A DNA stretch of 64,000 nucleotides from Patiria miniata (lineage: Eukaryota; Echinodermata; Asteroidea; Valvatida; Asterinidae): assembly GCF_015706575.1 (NCBI RefSeq), contig NW_024037051.1, positions 2,288,600-2,352,599 on the forward strand, read 5' to 3'. Position 1 is the stretch's first letter, and every line of letters starts with the position of its first letter. Positions 31,501 through 44,800 of the stretch are shown here, in pieces. Position numbers and translations under genes: made by a program. The notes below the pieces were generated by a model that was not told the origin of the DNA, searched no databases, and was given only the letters and a program-made list of their open reading frames with translations.

Positions 31501-34500
31501 TCATAAAATTTGGCTAAAATATGAATTTCTTTTAATGATATACCTGTCCCTAAATCGAGTGGGAATGTGTTCCAGGGTCCCTTAGGAGTCTTTCCAGGAA
31601 GTTTGGAGCATTTTCATTTTTTGACCAAAATTGGCAAACATTGCGAAGGGTTAACCTTACATTTTTCATAAAATTTGGCTAAAATATGAATTTCTTTTTA
31701 ATGATATATCTGTCACTAAATCGAGTTGGAATGTGTTCCAGGGTCCCTTAGAGTCTTTCAAGGAAGTATGGAGCAATTTCAGTTTTTGACGAACATTGAC
31801 AAAATTGCAAGGGGGTTAGCCTTACATTTTTCATAAAATTTGGCTCAAATATGAATTTCTTTTTAATGATATATCTGTCACTAAATCGAGTGGGAATGTG
31901 TTTCAGGGTCCCTTAGGAGTCTTTCCAGGAAGTTTGAGCATTTTCATTTTTTGACAAAAATTGGCAAACACTGCAAGGGGTTAGCCTTACGTTTTTCATA
32001 ACATTTGGCTCAAATATGAATTTCTTTTTAATGATAAATCTGTCACTAAATCGAGTTGGAATGTGTTCCAGGGTCCCTTAGAGTCTTTCAAGGAAGTATG
32101 GAGCAATTTCAGTTTTTGAAGAACATTGACAAAAATTGCAAGGGGGTTAGCCTTACATTTTTCATAAAATTTGGCTCAAATATGAATTTCTTTTTAATGA
32201 TATATCTGTCCCTAAATCGAGTGGGAATGTGTTTCAGGGTCCCTTAGGAGTCTTTCCAGGAAGTTTGAGCATTTTCATTTTTTGACAAAAATTGGCAAAC
32301 ACTGCAAGGGGTTAGCCTTACGTTTTTCATAAAATTTGGCTCAAATATGAATTTCTTTTTAATGATATATCTGTCCCTAAATCGAGTGGGAATGTGTTCC
32401 AGGGTCCCTTAAGAGTCTTTCCAGGAAGTTTGGAGCATTATTTGACCAAAATTTGCAAACATTGCAAGGGGTTAGCCTTACATTTTTCATAAAATTTGGC
32501 TAAAATATGAATTCCTTTATAATGATATATATCTGTCCCTCAATTGAGTTGGAATGTGTTCGAGGGTCCCTTCGGAATATTTCCAGGAAGTTTGGAGCGT
32601 TTTCATTTTTCGACCAAAATTGGCAAACATTGCGAGGGGTTAGCCTTACATTTTTCATAAAATTTGGCTAAAATATGAATTCCTTTTTAATGATTTATAT
32701 CTGTCCCTAAATTGAATTGGAATGTGTTCGAGGTTCCCTTAGGAGTCTTTCCAGGAAGTTTTGAGCGTTTTAATTTTTTGACCAAAATTGGCAAACATTG
32801 CAAGGGGTTAGCCTTACATTTTTCATAAAATTTGGCTAATATATGAATTTCTTTTAATGATATACCTGTCCCTAAATCGAGTGGGAATGTGTTCCAGGGT
32901 CCCTTAGGAGTCTTTCCAGGAAGTTTGGAGCATTTTCATTTTTTGACCAAAATTGGCAAACATTGCGATGGGTTAGCCTTACATTGTTCATAAAATTTGG
33001 CTAAAATATGAATTTCTTTTTAATGAAATATCTGTCCCTAAATCGAGTTGGAATGTGTTCCAGGGTCCCTTAGAGTCTTTCAAGGAAGTATGGAGCAATT
33101 TCAGTTTTTGACGAACATTGACAAAAATTGCAAGGGGGTTAGCCTTACATTTTTCATAAAATTTGGCTCAAATATGAATTCTTTTTAATGATATATCTGT
33201 CCCTAAATCGAGTGGGAATGTGTTCCAGGGTCCCTTAGGAGTCTTTCCAGGAAGTTTGGAGCATTATTTGACCAAAATTGGCAAACATTGCAAGGGGTTA
33301 GCCTTACGTTTTTCATAAAATTTGGCTCAAATATGAATTTCTTTTTAATGATATATCTGTCCCTATATCGAGTGGGAATGTGTTCCAGGGTCCCTTAGGA
33401 GTCTTTCCAGGAAGTTTGAGCATTTTCATTTTTTGACAAAAATTGGCAAACACTGCAAGGGGTTTGCCTTACGTTTTTCATAAAATTTGGCTCAAATATG
33501 AATTTCTTTTTAATGATATATCTGTCCCTAAATCGAGTGGGAATGTGTTCCAGGGTCCCTTAGGAGTCTTTCCAGGAAGTTTGGAGCATTATTTGACCAA
33601 AATTTGCAAACATTGCAAGAGGTTAGCCTTACATTTTTCATAAAATTTGGCTAAAATATGAATTCCTTTTTAATGATATATATCTGTCCCTCAATTGAGT
33701 TGGAATGTGTTCGAGGGTCCCTTCGGAATATTTCCAGGAAGTTTGGAGCGTTTTCATTTTTCGACCAAAATTGGCAAACATTGCGAGGGGTTAGCCTTAC
33801 ATTTTTCATAAAATTTGGCTAAAATATGAATTCCTTTTAATGATATACCTGTACCTAAATCGAGTGGGAATGTGTTCAAGGGTCCCTTAGGAGTCTTTCC
33901 AGGAAGTTTGGAGCATTTTCATTTTTTGACCAAAATTGGCAAACATTGCGAGGGGTTAGCCTTACATTTTTCATAAAATTTGGCTAAAATATGAATTTCT
34001 TTTAATGATATACCTGTCCCTAAATCGAGTGGGAATGTGTTCCAGGGTCCCTTTAGAGTCTTTCAAGGAAGTATGGAGCAATTTCAGTTTTTGACGAAAA
34101 TTGATATAAAATTGCAAGGGGGTTAGCCTTACATTTTTCATAAAATTTGGCTCAAATATGAATTTCTTTTTAATGATATATCTGTCCCTAAATCGAGTGG
34201 GAATGTGTTCCAGGGTCCCTTAGGAGTCTTTCCAGGAAGTTTGGAGCATTTTTATTTTGACCAAAATTGGCAAACACTGCGAGGGGTTAGCCTTACATTT
34301 GTCATACAATTTGGCTTAAATATGAATTTCTTTTTAATGATATATCTGTCCCTAAATCGAGTGGGAATGTGTTCGAGGGTCGCTTAGGAGTCTTTCCAGG
34401 AAGTTTGGAGCATTATTTGACCAAAATTGGCAAACATTGCAAGGGGTTAGCCTTACATTGTTCATAAAATTTGGCTCAAAAATGAATTTCTTTTTAATGA

Positions 34501-37500
34501 TATATCTGTCCCTAAATCGAATTGGAATGTGTTCGAGGGTCCCTTAGGAGTCTTTCCAGGAAGTTTGGAGCATTTTCAATTTTTGACCAAAATTGGCAAA
34601 CATTGCGAGGGGTTAGCCTTACATTTTTCATAAAATTTGGCTAAAATATGAATTCCTTTTTAATGATATATATCTGTCCCTCAATCGATTGGGAATTGTT
34701 ATAGGGTCCCTAATAGGAGTCTTTCCAGGAAGATTGGAGCATTTTCATTTTTTGACCAAAATTGGCAAAAATGCGAGGGGTTAGCCTTACATTTTTCATA
34801 AAATTTGGCTAAAATATGAATTTCTTATTAATGATATTTCTGTCCCTAAATCGAGTTGGAATGTGTTCCAGGGTCCCTTAGAGTCTTTCAAGGAAGTATG
34901 GAGCAATTTCAGTTTTGACGAAAATTGACATAAAATTGCAAGGAGGTTAGCCTTACATTTTTCATAAAATTTGGCTCAAATATGAATTTCTTTTTAATGA
35001 TATATCTGTCACTAAATCGAGTGGGAATGTGTTCGAGGGTCCCTTAGGAGTCTGTTCAGGAAGTTTGGAGCATTTTCATTTTTTGACCAAAATTGGCAAA
35101 CACTGCAAGGGGTTAGCCTTACGTTTTTCATAAAATTTGGCTAAAATATGAATTTCTTTTAATGATATATCTGTCCCTAAATCGAGTGAGAATGTGTTCC
35201 AGGGTCCCTTAGGAATATTTCCAGGAAGTTTGGAGCATTTTTATTTTTGACCAAAATTGGCAAACATTGCGAGGGGGTAGCCTTACGTTTTTTCATAAAA
35301 TTTGGCTCAAATATGAATTTCTTTTTAATGATATATCTGTCCCTAAATCGAGTGGGAATGTGTTCCAGGGTCCCTTAGGAGTCTTTCCAGGAAGTTTGGA
35401 GCATTTTTATTTTTTGACCAAAATTGGCAAACATTGCGAGGGGTTAGCCTTACATTTGTCATACAATTTGGCTTAAACATGCATTTCTTTTAATGATATA
35501 TCTGTCCCTAAATCGAGTTGGAATGTGTTCGAGGGTCCCTAAGGAGTCTTTCCAGGAAGTTTGGAGCATTATTTGACCAAAATTGGCAAACATTGCAAGG
35601 GGTTAGCCTTACATTGTTCATAAAATTTGGCTCAAAAATGAATTTCTTTTTAATGATATATCTGTCCCTAAATCGAATTTGAATGTGTTCGAGGGTCCCT
35701 TAGGAGTCTTTCCAAGAAGTTTGGAGCATTTTCATTTTTTGACCGAAATTGGCAAACATTGCGAGGGGTTAGCCTTACATTTGTCATAAAATTTGGCTAA
35801 AATATGAATTCCTTTTTAATGATATATATCTGTCCATCAATCTAGTTGGAATGTGTTCGAGGGTCCCTTCGGAATATTTCCAGGAAGTTTGGAGCGTTTT
35901 AATTTTTTGACCAAAATTGGCAAACATTGCGAGGGGTTAGCCTTACATTTTTCATAAAATTTGGCTAAAATATGAATTTCTTTTTAATGATATATCTGTC
36001 ACTAAATCGAATTGGAATGTGTTCGAGGGTCCCTTAGGAGTCTTTCCAGGAAGTTTGGAGCATTTCATTTTTTGACCAAAATTGGCAAACATTGCGAGGG
36101 GTTAGCCTTACATTTTTCATAAAATTTGGCTAAAATATGAATTTCTTTTCATGATATATCTGTCCCTAAATCGAGTGGGAATTTGTTTCAGGGTCCCTTA
36201 GGAGTCTTTCCAGGAAGTTTGAGCATTTTCATTTTTTGACAAAAATTTGCAAACACTGCAAGGGGTTAGCCTTACGTTTTTCATAAAATTTGGCTAAAAT
36301 ATGAATTTCTTTTTAATGATATATCTGTCCCTAAATCGAGTGGGAATGTGTTCCAGGGTCCCTTAGGAGTCTTTCCAGGAAGTTTGGAGCATTTTTATTT
36401 TTTGACCAAAATTGGCAAACATTGCGAGGAGTTAGCCTTACATTTGTCATACAATTTGGCTTAAATATGAATTTCTTTTTAATTATATATCTGTCCTAAA
36501 TCGAATTGGAATGTGTTCGAGGGTCGGTCAGGAGTCTTTCCAGGAAGTTTGGAGTATTATTTGACCAAAATTGGCAAACATTGCAAGGGGTTAGCCTGAC
36601 ATTGTTCATAAAACTTGGCTCCAATATGATTTTCTTTTTAATGATATATCTGTCCCTTATTCGAATTGGAATGTGTTCGAGGGTCCCTTAGGAGTCTTTC
36701 CAGGAAGTTTGGAGCATTTTCATTTTTGACCAAAATTGGCAAACATTGCGAGGGGTTAGCCTTACATTGTTCATAAATTTTGGCTCAAATATTAATTTCT
36801 TTTTAATTTTATATCTGTCCCTCAATCGAATTGGAATGTGTTCCAGGGTTCCTTAGAGTCTTTCAAGGAAGTTTGGAGTAATTTTTTTTTTTGACGAAAA
36901 TTGACAAAAATAGCATGGGGTTAGCCTTACAGTTTTCATAAAATTGGGCTAAAATATGAATTTCTTTTTAATGATATATCTCTGTCCCTAAATCGAGTTG
37001 GATTGTGTTCGAGGGTCCCTTAGGAGTCTTTCCAGGAAGTTTGGAGCAATTTCATTTTTTGACGAAAATTGACAAAAATTGCATGGGGTTAGCATTACAT
37101 TTTTCATAAAATTTGGCTAAAATATGAATTTCTTTTTAATGATTTATCTGTCCCTAAAGCGAGTTGGAATGTGTTCCAGGGTCCCTAAGGAGTCTTTCAA
37201 GTAAATTTGGAGCAATTTTATTTGTTGACAAAAATTGGCAAACATTGCGAGGGGTTAGCCTTAAATTTTTCATAACTTTGCTAAAATATGAATTTCTTTT
37301 TAATGATATATATCTGTCCCTAAATCGATTTGGAATGTGTTCGAGGGTCCCTTCGGAATCTTTCCAGGAAGTTTGGAGCGTTTTAATTTTTTTGACGAAA
37401 ATTGGCAAACATTGCAAGGGGTTAGCCTAACATTTTCATAAAATTTGGCTAAAATATGAATTCCTTTTTAATGATACACCTGTCCCTAAATCGAGTGGGA

Positions 37501-40500
37501 ATGTGTTCCAGGGTCCCTTAGGAGTCTTTCCAGGAAGTTTGGAGCATTTTCATTTTTTGACAAAATTGGCAAACATTGCTAGGGGTTAGCCTTACATTGT
37601 TCATAAAATTTGGCCAAAATATGAATGTCTTTTAATGATATATATCTGTCCTCAATCGAGTTGGAATGTGTTCGAGGGTCCCTTCGGAATATTTCCAGGA
37701 AGTTTGGAGCGTTTAAATTTTTTGACCAAAAAAGGCAAAAATGGCAAGGGGTAAGACTTACATTTTACAAAAATTTGGCTAAAATATGAATTTCTTTTTA
37801 ATGATATACCTGTCCCTAAATCGAGTGGGAATGTGTTCGAGGGTCCCTTAGGAGTCTTTCAGGAAGTTTGGAGCATTTTCATTTTTTGACCAAAATTGGC
37901 AAACATTGCGAGGGGTTAGCCTTACATTGTTCATAAAATTTGGCTAAAATATGAATTTCTTTTAATGATATATCTGTCCCTAAATCGAGTGGGAATGTGT
38001 TCCAGGGTCCCTTAGAGTCTTTCAAGGAAGTATGGAGCAATTTCCACTTTTTGACGAAAATTGACAAAAAATTGCAAGGGGGTTAGCCTTACATTTTCAT
38101 AAAATTTGGCTAAAATATGAATTTCTTTTTAATGATATATCTGTCACTAAATCGAGTGGGAATGTGTTCGAGGGTCCCTTAGGAGTCTCTTCAGGAAGTT
38201 TGGAGCATTTCATTTTTTTACCAAAATTGGCAAACATTGCGAGGGGTTAGCCTTACATTGGTCATAAAATTTGGTTAAAATTTGAATTTCTTTTCATGAT
38301 ATATCTGTCCCTAAATCGAGTGGGAATTTGTTTCAGGGTCCCTTAGGAGTCTTTCCAGGAAGTTTGAGCATTTTCATTTTTGACAAAAATTGGCAAACAC
38401 TGCGAGGGGTTAGCCTTACGTTTTTCATAAAATTTGGCTAAAATATGAATTTTTTTAATGATATATCTGTCCCTAAATCGAGTGGGAATGTGTTCCGGGG
38501 TCCCTTAGGAGTCTTTCCAGGAAGTTTGGAGCATTTTTATTTTTTGACCAAAATTGGCAAACATTGCGAGGAGTTAGCCTTACATTTGTCATACAATTTG
38601 GCTTAAATATGAATTTCTTTTAATGATATATCTGTCCTAAATCGAATTGGAATGTGTTCGAGGGTCGCTCAGGAGTCTTTCCAGGAAGTTTGGAGTATTA
38701 TTTGACCAAAATTGGCAAACATTGCAAGGGGTTAGCCTGACATTGTTCATAAACTTTGGCTCCAATATGATTTCTTTTTAATGATATATCTGTCCCTTAA
38801 TCGAATTGGAATGTGTTCGAGGGTCCCTTAGGAGTCTTTCAGGAAGTTTGGAGCATTTTCATTTTTGACCAAAATTGGCTAACTTGCGAGGGGTTAGCCT
38901 TACAATGTTCATAAATTTTGGCTCAAATATTAATTTCTTTTTAATTTATATCTGTCCCTCAATCGAATTGGAATGTGTTCCAGGGTCCCTTAGAGTCTTT
39001 CAAGGAAGTTTGGAGTAATTTTTTTTTTGACGAAAATTGACAAAATAGCATGGGGTTAGCCTTACAGTTTTCATAAAATTGGGCTAAAATATGAATCTTT
39101 TTAATGATATATCTCTGTCCATAAATCGAGTTGGATTGTGTTCGAGGGTCCCTTAGGAGTCTTTCCAGGAAGTTTGGAGCAATTTCATTTTTTGACGAAA
39201 TTTGACAAAAATTGCATGGGGTTAGCATGACATTTTTCATAAAATTTGGCTAAAATATGAATTTCTTTTTAATGATTTATCTGTCCTTAAATCGAGTTGG
39301 AATGTGTTCCAGGGTCCCTTAGGAGTCTTTTAAGTAAATTGGAGCAATTTTATTTGTTGACCAAAAATGGCAAACATTGCGAGGGGTTAGCCTTAAATTT
39401 TTCATAAAATTTGGCTAAAATATGAATTTCTTTTTAATGATACACCTGTCCCTAAATCGAGTGGGAATGTGTTCCAGGGTCCCTTAGGAGTCTTTCAGAA
39501 GTTTGGAGCATTTTCATTTTTTGACCAAAATTGGCAAACATTGCTAGGGGTTAGCCTTACATTGTCATAAAATTTGGCTAAAATATGAATTTCTTTTTAG
39601 TGATATATCTACCCCTAATCGAGTGGAATGTGTTCGAGGGTCCCTTAGGAGTCCTTCCAGGAAGTTTGGAGCATTTTCATTTTTTACAAAAATTGGCAAA
39701 CATTGCTAGGGGTTAGCCTTACATTGTTCATAAATTTGGCTAAAATATGAATTTCTTTTTAATGAATATCTGTCCCTAAATCGAGTGGGAATGTGTTCGA
39801 GGGTCCCTTAGGAGTCTTTTCAGGAAGTTTGGAGCATTTTCATTTTTTGACTAAAATTGGCAAACATTACGAGGGGTTAGTCTTACATTTGTCATAAAAT
39901 TTGGCTAAAATATGAATCACTTTTTAATGATATATCTATCCTTAAACGAGTTGGAATGTGTTCGAGGGTCCCTTATGACTCTTTCCAGGAAGTTTGGAGC
40001 ATTTTTCATTTTTTGATTAAAATTGGCAAAATAGCAAGGGGTTAGCCTTTCATTTCTCATAAAATTTGGCTACAATATCAATTTCTTTTTAATGATATAT
40101 ATCTGGCCATAAATTGAGTGAAAATGTGTTCGAGGGGTCCTTTAGGAGTCTTTCCAGGAAGTTTGGGCAATTTCATTTTTTGACAAAATTGACAAAAATA
40201 GCAAGAGGTTGCCTTACATTTTTCATAAAATTTGGCTAACATATGAATTTCTTTTTAATGATATATCTGTTCCCTAAATCGAGTTGGAATGTTTCCAGGG
40301 TCTATTAGGAGACTTTCCAGGAAGTTTGGAGCATTTTTATTTTTTTGACCAAAATTGGCAAACTTGCAAGGGGTTGACCTTACAGTTTTCATAAAAATTG
40401 GCTAAAATATGAATTTCTTTTTAATGATATATCTGTCCCTAAGTCGAGTAGGAATGTGTTCCAGGGTCCCTTAGGAGTCTTTCCAGGAGTTTGGAGCAAT

Positions 40501-41338
40501 TCATTTTTTGACAAAAATTGACAAAAGTAGCAAGGGGTTAGCCTTACATTTTTCATAAAATTTGGCTAAAATATGAATTTCTTTTTAATGATATCTCTGT
40601 CCTAAATCGGGTTGGAATGTGTTCCAGGGTTCATTAGGAATCTTTCAAGAAAGTTTGGAACAATTTCATTTTTTTGACAAAAATTGCAAGGCTTACATTT
40701 TTCATAAAATTTGGGACGAAAATAGCATTTCTTTCTCATGTTATATATGCCTTACATTTTTCATAAAATTTGGCGAAAAATATGAATTTCTTTCTCATGA
40801 TATATATGTCCCTCCATCGAGTTGGAATGTGTTCCTGGGTCCCTTAGGAGTCTTTCCAGGAAGTTTGGAGCATTGCAATTTTTTGACCAAAATTGGCAAA
40901 CATTGCAAGGGGTTAACCTGACATTTTTCATAAACTTTGGCTCAAATATGAATTTCTTTTTTCATGATATATCTGTCCCTAAATCGAGTTGGAATGTGTT
41001 CCGGGGTCCCTTAGAGTCTTTCAAAAAAGTTTGGATCAATTTCATTTTTTGACGAAAATTGACAAAAATTGCAAGCCATTTGCATTACATTTTCATAAAA
41101 TTTGGCTAAAATATAGAATTCTTTTTATGATATTCTGTCCCTAAATCGAGTTGGAATGTGTTCCAGGGTCCCATAGGAGTCTTTACAGGAAGTTTGGAGC
41201 ATTTTCATTTTTTTTGACAAAAATGACAAAAATAGCATTTTCATAAAATTTGGCTCAAAATATTAATTCTTATTAATGATATATCTGTCCGTAACTCGAG
41301 TAGGAATGTGTTCCAGGGTCCTTAAGGAGTCTTTCCAG
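19580..41338 (+). repeat. 165-bp AT-rich satellite array, about 130 monomers
   Basis: Each monomer passes through GGGGTTAGCCTTACATTTTT, AATTTGGCTAAAATATGAATT, TTTAATGATATATCTGTCCC, a TGGAATGTGTTC core, GGAGTCTTTCCAGGAAGTTT and GACCAAAATTGGCAAACATT. Spacing between successive GTTAGCC sites is about 165 bp; variant monomers with GCATTATTTGACC are several bases shorter. All are in one orientation. The left edge is sharp near 19580; the right edge runs into the N gap. Monomers from about 36 kb onwards carry more indels and substitutions. The many 60-90 codon open frames arise because 165 is divisible by three and are not genes. Function is unknown; the arrangement is typical of heterochromatin or centromere satellites. 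Confidence 0.95.
24180..28980 (+). repeat. Higher-order repeat of about 1976 bp (12 monomers)
   Basis: Distinctive monomer variants recur at fixed distance. The variant with GTATGGAGCAATTTCAG lies at about 24670, 26646 and 28621, the GGGTACCTGAGGAG variant at about 24481, 26455 and 28432, and the TCCGTTAGGAGTC variant at 25310 and 27284. Blocks 24180-26158 and 26159-28136 look almost identical, and a partial third block follows before one monomer is missing. Confidence 0.85.
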
Positions 41339-41838
41339 NNNNNNNNNNNNNNNNNNNNNNNNNNNNNNNNNNNNNNNNNNNNNNNNNNNNNNNNNNNNNN
41401 NNNNNNNNNNNNNNNNNNNNNNNNNNNNNNNNNNNNNNNNNNNNNNNNNNNNNNNNNNNNNNNNNNNNNNNNNNNNNNNNNNNNNNNNNNNNNNNNNNNN
41501 NNNNNNNNNNNNNNNNNNNNNNNNNNNNNNNNNNNNNNNNNNNNNNNNNNNNNNNNNNNNNNNNNNNNNNNNNNNNNNNNNNNNNNNNNNNNNNNNNNNN
41601 NNNNNNNNNNNNNNNNNNNNNNNNNNNNNNNNNNNNNNNNNNNNNNNNNNNNNNNNNNNNNNNNNNNNNNNNNNNNNNNNNNNNNNNNNNNNNNNNNNNN
41701 NNNNNNNNNNNNNNNNNNNNNNNNNNNNNNNNNNNNNNNNNNNNNNNNNNNNNNNNNNNNNNNNNNNNNNNNNNNNNNNNNNNNNNNNNNNNNNNNNNNN
41801 NNNNNNNNNNNNNNNNNNNNNNNNNNNNNNNNNNNNNN
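41339..41838. other. Assembly gap of 500 N
   Basis: Exactly 500 N, the usual placeholder for a gap of unknown size. The 165-bp satellite ends at its left and the 217-bp satellite begins at its right, so their true junction is unseen. Confidence 1.
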
Positions 41839-44800
41839 GCACATAGGGGTACTACTGGCATTGATGCGCTATTCTTAAATTTTCTCCGCAAGTACTGGGT
41901 TTCAAGACCTATCCTTTTGCCAGCTTGTTGGCCTGATCACAAGCTTCCGACAAGGTATAGTTTGTGCAGAACTTCCCAGGTTAATAAGGTACCGTTAGGC
42001 CGCGATATACGAAGTTCGTGTCGCGGGCGCTTGCAGGCATGGCTGTTAGACTGACTGCACATAGGGGTACTATACTGGAATTGATGCGCTATATCTTACA
42101 TTTTCTCTGCAAGTACTGGGTTTCAAGACCTGTCCTTTTGCCGACTTGTTGGGCCTGATCACAAACTTCCAAACAAGGTATAGTTTTGGCAGCAAACTTC
42201 CCAGGTTAAGGTACCGTTAGGCCGCGATATCCGAAGTTCGTGTCGCGGGGCGCTTGCAGGCATGGCTGTTAGACTGACTGTACATAGGGGTACTATACTG
42301 GCATTGATGCGCTATATCTTGAATTTTCTCCACAAGTACTGGGTTTCAAGACCTTTCCTTTTGCCAGTTTGTTGGCCTGATCACAAGCTTCCGAACAAGG
42401 TATAGTTTGTGCAGAACTTCCCAGGTAAGGTACCTTGTGGACCGCGATATACGAAGTTCGTGTCGCGGGCGCTTGCAGGCATGGCTGTTAGACTGACTGC
42501 ACATAGGGGTTCTACTGGCATTGATGCGATATATCATGAATTGTCTACGCAAGTACTGGGTTTCAAGACCTGTCCTTTTGCCAGCTTGTTGGCCTGATCA
42601 CAAGCTTCCGAACAAGGTATAGTTTGTGCAGAACTTCCCAGGTTAAGGTACCGTTAGACCGCGATATACGAAGTTCGCGTCGCGAGCGCTTGCAGGCATG
42701 GCTGTTAGACTGACTGCACATATAGGGTACTACTGGCATTGATGCGCGCTATATCTTAAATTTTCTCCACAAGTACTGGTTTTCAAGACCTTTCCTTTTG
42801 CCAGCTTGTTGGCCTGATCACAAGCTTCCGAACAAGGTATAGTTTGTGCAGAACTTCCCAAGTTAAGGTACCGTTAGGCCGCGATATACGAAGTTCGTGT
42901 CGCGGGCGCTTGCAGGCATGGCTGTTAGACTGACAGCACATAGGGGTACTACTGGCATTGATGCGCTATATCTTAAATTTTCTCCGCAAGTACTGGGTTT
43001 TCAAGACCTATCCTTTAACCAGCTTGTTGGCCTGATCACAAGCTTCCGAACAAGGTATAGTTTGTGCAGAACTTCCCAGGTTAATAAGGTACCGTTAGGC
43101 CGCGATATACGAAGTTCGTGTCGCGGGCGCTTGCAGGCATGGCTGTTAGACTGACTGCACATAGGGGTACTATACTGGAATTGATGCGCTATATCTTACA
43201 TTTTCTCCGCAAGTACTGGGTTTCAAGACCTGTCCTTTTGCCGACTTGTTGGCCTGATCACAAACTTCCAAACAAGGTATAGTTTGTGCAGAACTTTCCC
43301 AGGTTAAGGTACCGTTAGGCCGCGATATACGAAGTTCGTGTCGAGGGCGCTTGCAGGCATGGCTGTTAGACTGACTGCACATAGGGGTTCTACTGGCATT
43401 GATGCGCTATATCTTGAATTTTCTCCACAAGTACTGGGTTTCAAGACCTTTCCTTTTGCCAGCTTGTTGGCCTGATCACAAGCTTCCGAACAAGGTATAG
43501 TTTGTGCAGAACTTCCCAGGTTAAGGTACCGTTTAGGCCGCGATATACGAAGTTCGTGTCGCGGGCGCTTGCAGGCATGGCTGTTAGACTGACTGTACAT
43601 AGGGGTACTATACTGGCATTGATGCGCTATATCTTGAATTTTCTCCACAAGTACTGGGTTTCAAGACCTTTCCTTTTGCCAGTTTGTTGGCCTGATCACA
43701 AGCTTCCGAACAAGGTATAGTTTGTGCAGAACTTCCCAGGTTAAGGTACCGTTGGACCGCGATATACGAAGTTCGTGTCGCGGGGCTTGCAGGCATGGCT
43801 GTTAGACTGACTGCACATAGGGGTTCTACTGGCATTGATGCGATATATCATGAATTGTCTCTACGCAAGTACTGGGTTTCAAGACCTGTCCTTTTGCCAG
43901 CTTGTTGGCCTGATCACAAGCTTCCGAACAAGGTATAGTTTGTGCAGAACTTCCCAGGTTAAGGTACCGTTAGACCGCGATATACGAAGTTCGCGTCGCG
44001 AGCGCTTGCAGGCATGGCTGTTAGACTGACTGCACATAAGGGTACTACTGGCATTGATGCGCTATATATCTTAAATTTTCTCCCGCAAGTACTTCGTTTC
44101 AAGACCTGTCCTTTTGCCAGCTTGTTGGCCTGATCACAAGCTTCCGAACAAGGTATAGTTTGTGTGCAGAACTTCCCAAGTTAAGGTACCGTTAGCCCGC
44201 GATATACGAAGTTCGTGTCGCGGGCGCTTGCAGGCATGGCTGTTAGACTGCTGCACATAGGGGTTCTACTGGCATTGATGCGATATATCATGAATTGTCT
44301 CCGCAAGTACTGGGTTTCAAGACCTGTCCTTTTTGCCAGCTTGTTGGCCTGATCACAAGCTTCCGAACAAGGTATAGTTTGTGCAGAACTTCCCAGGTTA
44401 AGGTACCGTTAGGCCGCGATATACGAAGTTCGTGTCGCGGCGCTTGCAGGCATGGCTGTTAGACTGACTGCACATAGGGGTTCTACTGGCATTGATGCGA
44501 TTTATCATGAATTGGTCTCCGCAAGTACTGGGTTTCAAGACCTGTCCTTTTGCCAGCTTGTTAGCCTGATCACAAGCTTCCGAACAAGGTATAGTTTTGT
44601 GCAGAACTTCCCAGGTTAAGGTACCGTTAGACCGCGATATACGAAGTTCGCGTCGCGAGCGCTTGCAGGCATGGCTGTTAGACTGACTGCACATAAGGGT
44701 ACTACTGGCATTGATGCGCTCTATATCTTAAATTTTCTCCGCAAGTACTGGGTTTCAAGACCTGTCCTTTTGCCAGCTTGTTGGCCTGATCACAGCTTCC

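Noticed and set aside
19580..41338. Many 60-90 codon open frames (for example MECVPGSLRVFQGSMEQFQF and similar) repeated through the satellite.
   Set aside because: They arise because the monomer is 165 bp, divisible by three, so an open frame carries over. The frames break with every indel variant and show no protein motif.
19580..41338. CENP-B box in the 165-bp satellite.
   Set aside because: I looked for the TTCG....A..CGGG pattern around ATCGAGTTGGAATGTGTTC and did not find it. A centromere role cannot be claimed from this.
41263..41891. Open frames of about 190-200 codons across the gap.
   Set aside because: They consist almost entirely of N.
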